A stretch of DNA of 64,000 nt, taken from NCBI GenBank assembly GCA_008508345.1, contig QNGE01000745.1, positions 64,679 through 128,678 on the forward strand. Direction: 5' to 3'. Each line of letters starts with the position of its first letter. Positions within the stretch are counted from its first letter, which is position 1. The position numbers were made by a program, and so were the translations under genes. Under the pieces are notes generated by a model, which saw only the letters and a list, made by a program, of their open reading frames with translations, ran no database searches and was not told the DNA's origin. Source of the stretch: Paragonimus westermani (Eukaryota > Platyhelminthes > Trematoda > Plagiorchiida > Troglotrematidae). Of this stretch, positions 33,101 to 45,100 are shown piece by piece.

Positions 33101-36100
33101 TAATGCATTTTTTAATCGTTCCAAGCAAGTAAGTCCAGGGGGGAATCGAATGTCACAATTCTAGGACGTTCATGTCGTGTGGAAAACGCCGAGTAATACG
33201 TAGGTGGACGACCTGAAATAGATAACGAGAGAGAGAGAACATCAGCAGAAAGTTTAAATCGCATGCGCAACAGCTTCTGTATTGTTACATACCAACGTTT
33301 CGTATCACGCGGGAGCATGATCAGTTGGCTAGACCAGACAGCATAGAAACAATGTTGGCCCCAACAACTACGAATAACGTAAAGATTGCCACGTAAGATA
33401 TATGCTCAAATATCATTTCGTTCGCTCTTTTCAGTCACATACGCGAAACAAAATACAACAAGGGAATGCGTGTACGCGTACAGGCAAAATTTTAAAGTGG
33501 TCGATCATCATTCAGTCACGTGAACAAATAATGGTATTAGACACGGATGCCAATTGCGGAAGAGGAAATGACGGCAATTGTGAAGTGAAAACAAACAATG
33601 GAAATTGGGAAATAAGAATGGGAAGAACACACGATTTATGCAACGTGCTACCAAGGTAGCGATAGATTTACAACCATCTGTGTCTGGGCACATAACGGTG
33701 GTTTCATACGATGCATTGCAAGCGCTTTGGAAAAAGCCAAGACGTTTGTTCACTATCCGACAGATAACATGGAATACTTTAACAGAGTCTGTTCGATGGC
33801 CAGATTTTTTCCAGTTTTGCGATTACACTCTTCGTTGTTCCACTTTTGGCACTCAGAAGCCATTTGCTCCGAAATAAGAGTGTGGAGCGTCCTCACTGGG
33901 CGGTCAACGTACTGTAAGCCGGAAGTACAGATAAATTCATAAATATCGTTTCGTTTGACAAGTGTGGGCACCGGGTCTTTTCTCGAAGTTGATTTGAAGC
34001 GAATTGTTTGGGCTAACACAGTTGGCTTGGTTCACGTGCTGCCTGCTGATAACTGTTCATGTGTGGTCATTCTCAATCGATCAGTTTATTTCTAAGGTAG
34101 ACTCTATTCCATCGAACCCTAAACCTGGATAGGTAACTTTGGCTGAATGTTAATGCTGCCTCGAACAGTCGATTGTCGGCCTCTCTGACAAGCCCATCAT
34201 GACGTTGTCTGACGGGACATCATTATGTAGGCACCACAGGATAACAGCACTGGCAACGTAGATGGTGTGGACTGGCTCTGAAAAGATCAGTTTATTTGTG
34301 TTTAGTAAAACATGTGGTGTTGATTGCTGTATCGACCCTTCGTTACATGCTGCTGGAGCGTTGCGTGATATGTTTGTTGTTTGAATAGTTGATCATGTGG
34401 TCGGGAAAGGCCGGTCTACTTTCTACAGTTGACCGGACTACAGCACAGACCTAAATTGAGTCCACAACACTTTGTAATGTAGTGAGGGTCGTGATGGCAC
34501 TAAATCGTTCATTAAAATTCTCGTATCAGACCATTTTCTGCATTTTTCATCGATCGTCAAATTTTTATCGTTCTCGGTCCAGCACACTGGGCTCGATGTA
34601 TTTGTATTGAATCAGGTAATTTACACAATTTGGGGAGGACTGGCGACTTGACAAAATACAACTCTAACGAAAGTCATACAAGCACAAGAGACAGTATCAA
34701 AAGGCGGTAACAACTGTCTTTTCTCTACTCAAATATTCGGCAAACTCAGGTTCGCAAAAGTGAAACCACTCTGAATGAGGGCGCTGGACTTTATATAGAC
34801 AACCGTTCCATGCAAGCCAAACGCTGTAAAGTACGCTGATCATTCTTGGCGACGAAGAAAGAGGATGAACAACAATAGGTTGATATGATTAGTAACTTGA
34901 AAAACTGTTTGAAAATTCAATAAACGTTCAACAGAACACCTTCGATTGATTATCTACACCCTTAGACCGAAAAAGACCCCCGCACACAATCAAAGCAAAG
35001 AGATCGATAATCGTTGAAAGGCATGTAGCGGGTGTCAACAGCGCAGCTTTCTGAGTATTAACTCCCTGTGCCTCTCTCATACTTTCAACAGATTTTCCGT
35101 TATCTGTACGCCCGGGATTTGCAACTTACCTCGCATTTCAATGAGCAATTTTTGAAGCAAAATGGACTCACGGAGGAAATTCGGGCCACTCTGTGTGATT
35201 GGATGATCAAGGTTAGTTGGTCAAGTGTTCTAATTTTCCCTTAAAAGCATCAACTCGACAGTCTTGATACGGCGATGCACCAGAAAGGAACGTCTACAAA
35301 GAGGTGCATTCGATATTTCTGGTGTTATAGGAATGAAAGTAATGGGTTCGACAATCCTTTTACGCAGTTAGCTTCATTCAATCAGCTCGTCTGACATTAT
35401 CACTTCTTACGAAGGTTTGTTCAAACAAATGTCCAGGACCCAATCATTTAAGCAGTTGAACACTAATGTCTTGCGCTTTCGAGCAGAATCCTCTCTACAA
35501 CACGATTGGTTACTTTCCATCATTTCTACTGACAGACTATCCTGTTGCGGCCTAAAGTACGACTCCATGGAACATTTCGACTTTACTTACTACAGGTTTG
35601 CAAACTTACTTTATAAGTAAGAACCTCACAGTTATCTGGACTACTACACTTGGAGCTCCAGTTTTAGTAGTGGTGGGTGGCTAAACCGGTGGTACGATTG
35701 TCCCAACATTCGGTGGAATACCTCAACGTGGTGGTAAGATATGTCAAAAAGCTCATTGCAAGCGGATTGCGCACAACACAGACGACCGGACGAGAAATGG
35801 TAAACAAATAACCCACGATAGAAAGCGTCAGTCTCTGATGATTGGGAACAGTGGTGGTGTTGTTTGTAGCGAACATATGAATACCAAAAGCATCAGTCAT
35901 ACACGTGCACTCAAACCAGGCAGAAGTGCATATGCCATGCAAATAGAAATGGCCACTGTGTTGTGAACTGGAATTCCGGTTCATAAATGTGAGCGTGCAC
36001 GTGGCGTGGGAACGTGCGAGTTGACCATGAAGATCATATTTTATTGAAAGGCTTTTTGCTACATTGAAAATTGCTCTAAATCTGTTTGTTTGGTGTTCAC

Positions 36101-39100
36101 TGTTTCATTCATACAGGAGACACCAGGAGGTGAGCTCGGGGCAATCTAACAAGAAAAGTATGGGCAAAAGAGCCTGGACCACTATGGACTATTCAGGGTG
36201 TATGTGTTGTTTACATCATTAAATGAGCATAGTCTCCCAGTCACATGAGGTCAGTTACTTCATCAAAAATGTTTGTAGGCATATTGTGACCATTCCAACG
36301 AATGACTTATGATCCCCACGACTGCAGATTCGTTTATCACTTTCCCGTTTTCAAGGTACCGACTAATGCACATAATTCATACAGAGATAAGGTGTTAGAA
36401 ATCAAGCTGAGTCACGTCAGAACTATTCCCCATTCATTTTGAAACTTGAACTTTCAGCTTTTTATGTATCTGTATCATCACTAAAGAAAAGATAATTAAT
36501 TTAATGAGTTCAGTTTACAATAATGCAGATTGATACACAATTTAAAATACTGAGTGTTTTCGGGCTACTTGAATAGAATAATCAGAAGACAAATTGCGAA
36601 ATGAATCCATTTTCATACTCTCATCAGTCTTAAACGTGTAACTAGCATGAAAACAAAACAGCAAGACTTAAGTGAGACGGTTAACAATACAAATCGGGTT
36701 GAATCGTTAGTGGAACATAGTTGCTGGATAACATGTGAACCATTCACAGAGAGATTCAACTCAGCAGAAAATTAATGACCCGATTACGTCGTCTAATTGA
36801 GTTGTAGAAGGCTGTTTGCGGAGTAGTCGGGCCACGTATTGATTACCGAACAAAGATTAAGACCGTGCGCAAGTAGATAAATTCTTGTGTTCACAAGAAA
36901 AAAACGTTTAAAGGAGCAGACAAAAGGCTGGAGTGACACGATTTGTGCTTGAGCTGATTTCGCTTCTACTTTACTGGTGTTTACTGCAGACGAGTTAAAT
37001 GCACTCAATTCCAAACCAAAAAACAGTCACGAAACGTCAGCTTAAAACCAGTTCTTTCGCTACCTAGACGGCATCCGCTTCACAAACAAATCTTTGTATG
37101 CACAAAATGGAATGGAGGTGTCCGATTTCAATGGCCTCGGCGTATCGTAACAAATGTTTGTTTCGAGTCCGCAACAAAACATAAAATGACTCTGATGAGT
37201 CATTCATATGCTACACCATCAGGTGAGGCTTGGGAACTGGTGAGGCTGGCTCCTTCTGGGTGCTTGCTGTCAGAGGGCCTGGTTGCATGACCGTTCGTTG
37301 AATCCACTTTGGTGAGAGGCCGGCAACCCTAGTTTCAGCTGGCGCTCAGTTCTGTCAGCATAGAATGCTCCGCATTCACATTTACATGCATAGGTTTAAG
37401 TTTGAATTGGTGAATCGGTTGCTCAGCCGGGGGCGTGAGGGTTCAGGCCGCTATAACTACGACCGCAGACAAAGAACGTGCCGCCAACTGCTGGCCCTGG
37501 GAGTAGTTCAACCATTCAGCACACGTTGTCTCATTGGCGTCGCTGGTGTTTTTGGGGACTGTGGACTAAGAATCATTTTGTACACTACTCGTGTTGGATT
37601 TTCCTATAAGACCTTCCGGATAACAGTTGTATGATAAACTCCGTTCTACGTGACGTAGTTCATCATCCAGTGTCACAGTTAGAAAAATCCGAACTAGGAG
37701 AGTGAATGACGAAAGAATAAATTTTCAAAGAAAATCCGGCGCGCCGTAAAGTGAGGGACAAAAAAAACAAGAAAAGATCATTGGTACATCCATTGCCTAA
37801 GAGATTTAGAAACAGTGTAGCGGTCATTTCATAAAGCACGAACTCTAGTGTCCAACTCGCACGTTTCCACGACACGTGCGCGCTCACGGTGGCCGTTTCC
37901 ACTTGCACGTCGTATGCACCTCTACTTGGTTTGAGTGTGTGTGTGTGTGTGTGTTACTGAGACTTTTTGCTGGTCACTACTATTCCGTTGGTCCGACTTC
38001 GTCGGGAGTTTTCTCGTCCGGTAGTCTGTGTTGTGTGGGATCCACTCACCGTGAGCTTTTTGACATACCTTACCACCGCGTTGAGATATTCCACCTAGTG
38101 TTGGAACAATCGCGCCTCCGATCTGATCACCCGTCACAAAACACATTCAATCTTTACTAAGAAAAACTGGGGAAAAAAATGCTGAACAATGAGAGCCTGT
38201 AAACGAATTCGACTCGTTCAAGATTTATTCTAGGGATAGAGGAGGATGTAAGGCCCCAGATATAGTATGTTAGCTATAGGAATCCAAGTAGATTTACTTT
38301 ATATGATGAAACCACATCACATTATTACATGAAACAAGATTCAGGTTATCAACAAAAACACTTAGAATTAATGGTCAGTTTTTAAAAGAATGTATGCGAA
38401 CTCATCAAAATATTGCTGGTTCAGTTACACCTGTCACACCGATCGAAATTGGAAGAAATTATTTCAACAGACCCGTAGTCTCAGCCTGTCTGAAATAAAG
38501 AACTCTATCGTCATATTTATCATGCCATTTGGTTTGGCTTAGGTCATGATGAAGTCGTCATGACGTACGTCATTTCGCGTCAATCGTCCTTGGGGATCCC
38601 TGATTACTGGTTACCTAAACAGTGAGGAACTGGCAAGGCCGTCATGTGTAGTAACTGTTGATTAACTTTGGATGATTTTAAAAAGCATATCTTTTGTAGA
38701 TTACGATCTGTCATTTGTCCCAAAATCTATGTAAACTTCCAATATAGTTGTGGGGTTATTAGCGCTTTTCATTGTGAAACCACACAGGGGAAACTGATGG
38801 GCTTTAACAGTACGGGGTGGTTGCGTTGATTGGCGCAACCGTAGTTATTAATAGCTAGACTTGTTTCACATTGCTAGTGTGAAGGATTTGCTTGCCACTG
38901 CAGAGTAAACCGTTACACTTGATGCAAATTCAGCATCGAAGTTGCTGTTGCCACTTAAGCTCGTTTTAATCCTTTTTAGGTTCAACAATATCTGAAGCTA
39001 CGAACTGAAACTTTGCATCTGGCCGTGAGTATCGCAGATCGATACACGTGGCTCCGCGCCAATATGGATCCGGCCGACTATCAGCTGGTCGGCATTACTG

Positions 39101-42100
39101 CATTATTTGTGGCCGCCAAGTTTGTAGAACGCTTCGCTCCGGCTACGACAACCTTGTGCTATCTAACGGAAAACTCGTACAAACCGAGACAGGTAAGTGT
39201 AGAGTGAAATAACGATATTCACACGTTTTAGAAAATAATCCTTGCGTTATGGAGGACAAGCGTGTGATTGTGCAAACATTATGAGACCTTGATGGTCACA
39301 GATTGTACATTGAGAACCACCGACCACTCTAAGCTACTTCATTACGGAGTAGACTGAGTTGCGAACACGTATCGAGCCGCCGAATTGTGGTCACTGGTGT
39401 AATTCTGTGTGCGTGTGATAAAAATGAGTCTACCGTGACCAAGGTAATCACGCTGTGTACAAAGTCTTTTGACGATACAGAAGGCTTATGTGAACAATTG
39501 TGGCCAATATGTGCTGATTAGGAATAAATCAACTAACGTCCATCAGATAAGGGTTACTGCTTGGCTGATTCTACTACCAAGTCACGCAGAACTATGTTTC
39601 ATGATTCGTTCAGATAAACATCGGGTGGCAAGACCTACTTATTGAACAGAGCAACAAAAGGGTAATTTAGATGAGAGCTAACTGTGAAATGTCAGTGCTT
39701 CGGCTGGATTCGAATCAGCTACGGAAATTGCATACACATACTTGACAAGCACTCCACCAGCTGAGCCACAATGCCACGCCAGAAGCTCCGATATCTCACA
39801 TTTGGACTCAGTTACCCACCCATCCCACTGTCTCATATGGAATCCATCAAATAACTCAAGAAATCGACTGTCTCAACGGGATTTCTTGAACAGTTCACGT
39901 TGGAATCCACCAGCACCACTATCGAGCACAGAATCTGTACTACTAACGAGTAGTCGGGCAGATTTGATGATTTAGATGAGATCCGACTGTGAATGGACAG
40001 GACTTTGGCTGGATTCGAACCAGTGGCAGAAACGGCATGCTCAAATGCGGCAAGCACTCTACCAGCTGAGGTACGAAGCCACGCCAGCAGAATTAGTATG
40101 CAAGAAGTGATTGATCGTTGGCAAGTATTGTACTCTCTAGGTGCACGTTCAGTATACGTAATAGCAGCGCAACGCTCGGAACCATTCGAATGAGTGAGTG
40201 ATAAAGGCCATGATCGATTTAGCTACCATGTCACCTCAAAATGTGGGTTGTGTTAACAGTGATGTGTCCGCAACGGTTGCGATTCGTTGTCAGTTTGCCG
40301 GAACAGAACTGAAGATTTGTATAGCATTACATAGACCACATAATATTCGGTTAGGCTAGAAAAGGCCAGAAAGCATCGGTAATACTATTTTGATAACATC
40401 AAAGGTTACAGGAATATGATGATATGCTCGCAATAAGTCTAGGTTACGAAAAACAGTCTTGGTGTTCAGCGTTAAAGAAGACTGTCGATACCGGAATAAG
40501 ATATCAGTCATAGATTGTGACATTTCTGAGTGCACAATGCTACTTCCTTGAGGTTTTGGGAGCCATATGTATTGATGTTGGCCAACAGCTGTTCGGTAGC
40601 TAGACAATGCCCCGTTGAAACATGTGGTCTCATTTAGCCCTAGCAGCTTTCCGTTTCACGTGATGGTAGTCCACACCGTCGGGCAGTCGACCAACAGTGA
40701 TGACGTAATATGTTACTTTGCGTTTAACTGTGAGGATGTCGTAGTACCAGAAACCTCGAAACAGGTTGGAAAACTGGGGTGAAGTCTTGAGTAGGAGTGA
40801 ACGGAAACAAAACAGAATTACTTATGCTCTGTATGCCATGCACCCCTGACAACGCTGCTGAACACTGACATTAAGCCCGAAAGCTGACCAGAAATCTGCA
40901 CCACTGTTCACATTTTTTGACATCTGCAGTCACGAATATTCATCGAAGTTATCGAAGTAAGTCTCTGTCCGATGTAATTAAGTGTGTGACTTGCGGTGAT
41001 TCAACATTCTTCAGCTACTTGTAGTTAGTTGGTTGAAAAAATTGACTCTATTTTTCAAGGATTGATATTCACTTCAACGAAGGTATCAGTTAAAGGTACA
41101 GCAATGGCTTAGCTGAACTGAAAAACAAGCGACGTTCTTCACTTAAGCCGGCGAAAACCGCCATTACTGAAACGTTTCCCGGTGGGCCCGATTCGGATGA
41201 ACATGGTTACTTTTACTCCATTGTGTAGAGGTTGAAATGATACCAACCAGTTGGTGCAGTTCTGAACTGGACGCACGCACAATGATGACCGACCCCCAAC
41301 AAGAGACGTGATTCATCACTTGTTCTATCCACGTTGTGTGTGTTGCTGATATTTTGCGAATGTGTTTCTTTGCTTTCGAAGTGAAGTGGAAAAGGTGATG
41401 GTCACTATTTGGGGATGTGGATTAGTTTCCCACAGCTCATCAGCTCTGTAGACTAGATCCATGATTGACAGCCCCCAGTAATTCGGATGTAGACGGAAGC
41501 AGATATCTTAATTGGAAGCTGTCAAAAGAGAAATCCAGGCAATTGACTCATATACCGACATAGCTGAGACAAGCCACGATCCCTTACCTAGCTATTGGAA
41601 AACAATTAATCTAGTCTGTTTTGGTCTAGCAACCCAGTTTACTTTTAGGTTTTAACCAAACGACGAAATCAATAACCACAGGCACATACACACGCATTAA
41701 TGCCCACCAGGTACCATGGTAAACTTGTACTGATGAATAAGTCTTTTCGTACACAGGGGTCACTTCCGTTCGGTAATTGCACTGTCCCTGCGAATAGGAA
41801 AAGCCTCTGATATTTGTTACGTAACGCTTCCGGAAAGTGGCCCTCTGTGAACAGATCGTGGGTTTAGATCTAACCTTATGGGTTATAAATATACCATCGA
41901 CTGGATTAAACAACAATTAGGTGACAGAAATTCAAAACCGAATGAGTGGACTCTAATGGACCACCTAATGTAATCATTGCAGACTTAACAGCGCATGAGG
42001 ACATTTCATAATCACGGAGTAGTTAGTACAAAGTGTAATCAGTTGAATAAACAGCCAAGTTTGGTTTATTAATTAGTAATGAAAAATCGAACTATGGTAA

Positions 42101-45100
42101 GTGTCGGTAGTCAATAACGAACGAAGTCAAGGACTGGACTGGTTATGGATTACCAATATTCATTACATGTGGAATAGTAGTGGGAAGCAATCGACACTTT
42201 CTGATCGCAGATGATGTTCCGGAGCAACGGAGCCGTTGCGTATTGCAGCATCGGAATGTTCTAGCACATTTTCAATTACCGACCTCTTAGGAAGAATCGG
42301 CACATGTCCAAAGTATGAGTTATTCAAAAGTGTGTCACATTTATTCTGTCAAGTCAAACAGGCGCATGCATTGATGAGCAGAACGAGGTATAGAACAAGG
42401 TTTAAACTATTCACATCTGTTTACAATAAGTCTCACCCAGCGACTTGGGAATTTTTGACAGGCCGTACAAACGCGGAATAGTTTAACGTGTTGTTTTGTT
42501 TTGGTCCAGTTGAATCTGTGTTCGTGACTCTGTTTCCTAATTCGTTTTACGACCTCAATTATTCCGTGTCCGAGAAACCGAGCCTCATCATTAGCTTTTC
42601 ATAACTTATGAACTTTGTTGCTATCAATTTGTAATTTTCCCACCTTGGAAACTTACCCTACTTCATTAATGATTACGGTTTCAGCACCTTCGTTTGGTCA
42701 TGATTGAACTGCATTATCACAAAACTTTCAAGGTGTCTAGGCATTTGAACGCTAGCGACTGTACAGGGTGACTGTAAACAACTTCATTCGAACCGGATGT
42801 TAAATGCCTCACGACTACAGGTGATCAGGTTGATCCAATTCCTCATTCGGGTGACTGTTCCTCAGTCGGAACCCGAATTTACTAACCTCTTAGAAAGAGA
42901 ACTTTTCCGAACATATCGATCGGCGTTGTACACACAAAGGAGGCTGAGGCAACCCATCGTTTAGTTCAAAAGGGTAGCTGCAGCTTTTTGATTGTAGTGC
43001 AAAGGACGATGACTATTTTCGGTTGAAGAAATTTTCTCATCCTGAACAAAATGGTCGTCAGAACTCTTGTGTTGAGAATTTCTGTGAGCAGCAACACAAT
43101 GCTTTTTATTTTGTCTCCCCATTTATCTCCTCTTTCACCATCCATGCACTTCAGTTGTTTGCTTCCGCATTTGTTATGACACGTCCGCTGCTTTTTGCAA
43201 ATAGTGCCGTGAACATAATGACGTGGTGTTTAAAGGTGTTCAATGTTCTCTGTGGTACTCGGAATGACTTCACTAATGCTGTTGTCCTAAAAACACTCCG
43301 GTCCCCTCTTGGCTGCTGACCAGTTTCACTTTCTTCAAACAAGACGTTTATCGATGACTGAGATGTAATTGAGCACGTGGTTCGTAATGAACTCAACTAT
43401 CGACCTGTTAATTTCCCGTAGATAGGCAGAGTATGTTCCATATGTTTAACTCCATTAACCAAAGACAGCCAATCATCCACAGCCGCTGTTGAAGATTTTG
43501 ATGCATCCGAAACGCGCTGTATCAGCACTGTTCAATGTATTCGGTCACAGTAAATCGTTCAAGGAGATTCCCATATGAAACAAACTTTTTTAGCCGGCCT
43601 TTGATGACTGTCACTCGGTCTGTTCTTCGGAAAACATTTTTTGTATGTCACATTGGAGCTGCGATAGTTCCGGCGCCTACTGGTTATAATGTGGCTGCTG
43701 TACTCTATGGCAAGGAGGTATCTTCGCGAGTATTGTAGTAAGCATCTGTGTCGTTCACTGTGATTAAGATCGGTTGTTTCTACAGCACTCCTCGAGATCT
43801 CTGTTATGAACCGGCATTGCAGTTATGTGGAAACAGACTAGTCCGGGACAATACCGACTAGGTTGATGGTATACACATGAACACATATGTATGATTTATG
43901 AGAGATACGCAGGGACGTTTGAATATTGCATCCTGAATAGTGTATGTTGAATATCGTGTAAATTTCATGCACTTATATGTACAGTTTTGTCTCATCCTCA
44001 CCTATACTAACCAGACCGTACACCTACAGGTACTTGAATTCGAACGCCACCTTTTGCATACTTTGGACTTTGAGGTCTCTATCCCGCTCCCTCACCACTT
44101 CCTAACAAGGGCCTCGATTGCTTGCTCCGACCTGACAATCGTTGAACGAAGCAAGGTAAGCAAAGTGTGTTGCGCTGAAACTTCTATCAGTTGCTGTTGG
44201 TAGGCGTTGGGTGTCTAAAAGAAGGTCTAACTAGTCATGTTGTAGCGAGAAGCCGTCCAATAAAGCACAATCTTTATTGTCCAAACCGCTAGTCACATGC
44301 AACGCGCGCTCTCTCGTTTATAAGTCGCAATTCCAACCCGCTACACCCCCCGGTTTCCGTTCACACGTCGTGTGAACTTCTAACCGGTTTACGTGCGTGA
44401 CCGGTGCCTTCTATCGGAGGGTTTTTCGCTTGCCATTCCTCGGCTGTTTGTCCGATTCCGTTGCGCGTTGGCTCGTCCGGCTACTCGTGCTGTCCGCCAT
44501 CCACCCAGTGCTGGCCTTGACCGTATTCCAACATCGTGTCGAGATGTTCCTCTGAATGTTGGAAAAACCACGCCTCCGACCTGGCCGTCTGTCGTATTTC
44601 GCCTGCCCTGCCTCGCCCGTTGGTCCGATCTAGTCGAGCGATGACTCATCCGGTCGCGCACGTTGTCCTTGATCCGATCGCGGCAGGTTTTCGAACGTAA
44701 CTCCCCCCCACGTTGAGGTATTCGGCCGAGCGTTCGAAAACTCGCACCCCCGACCTGGCAATCCACCACAATGTGTTTCGATTCGCTACCGTGTATCAAC
44801 AAGCTTGAACAGGGTCCGGATGAAAGACATCACAGGTTCATCCATACGATTACTAAGATCCTTAAGAGGGCATAACAAAAACGAACGAGGCCGGACGGCA
44901 GTCCACAAACTCACCATTTTCTGGGTTGCAGATGATAGGATTTCTGGGTCCATTAATCTAAGGTGATGGCTTATTTTATTCGACAAATTCGACGAAATTT
45001 AGCAGCAAAAATCCGCACCTGTTGTAGCCACTTTCTAACAACCAAAATCCAAGTGGCAACGTAATTTTTTCTCCGTTTTGAAACAACAAGCATTCAAATT

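Larger units (their letters stand above)
31448..35091 (+). other. Cyclin intron 2
   Basis: 3.6 kb. Holds a 10-bp inverted repeat with a 3-nt loop (32301-32323) and the antisense Penelope-like remnant at 33290-34019. The rest is unassigned. Confidence 0.75.
35212..38979 (+). other. Cyclin intron 3
   Basis: 3.8 kb. Contains two oppositely oriented copies of a dispersed repeat (35680-35990 and 37862-38130) and a GT microsatellite (37937-37952). The rest is unassigned. Confidence 0.75.
39193..44029 (+). other. Cyclin intron 4
   Basis: 4.8 kb. Holds the SINE pair at 39660-40095 and a short fragment of the dispersed unit at 43650-43740 (IGAAIVPAPTG). Otherwise unassigned. Confidence 0.75.

Noticed and set aside
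32970..33164. Arginine-rich frame ending in GTAAGT, as an extra cyclin exon
   Set aside because: Exons 2 and 3 already join in phase 0, the frame has no good acceptor, and the region lies beside the antisense Penelope-like remnant.
40011..40073. tRNA gene on the - strand (A and B boxes)
   Set aside because: The sequence around the boxes does not form complete acceptor and anticodon stems, and a second similar head lies nearby. A SINE explains it better.
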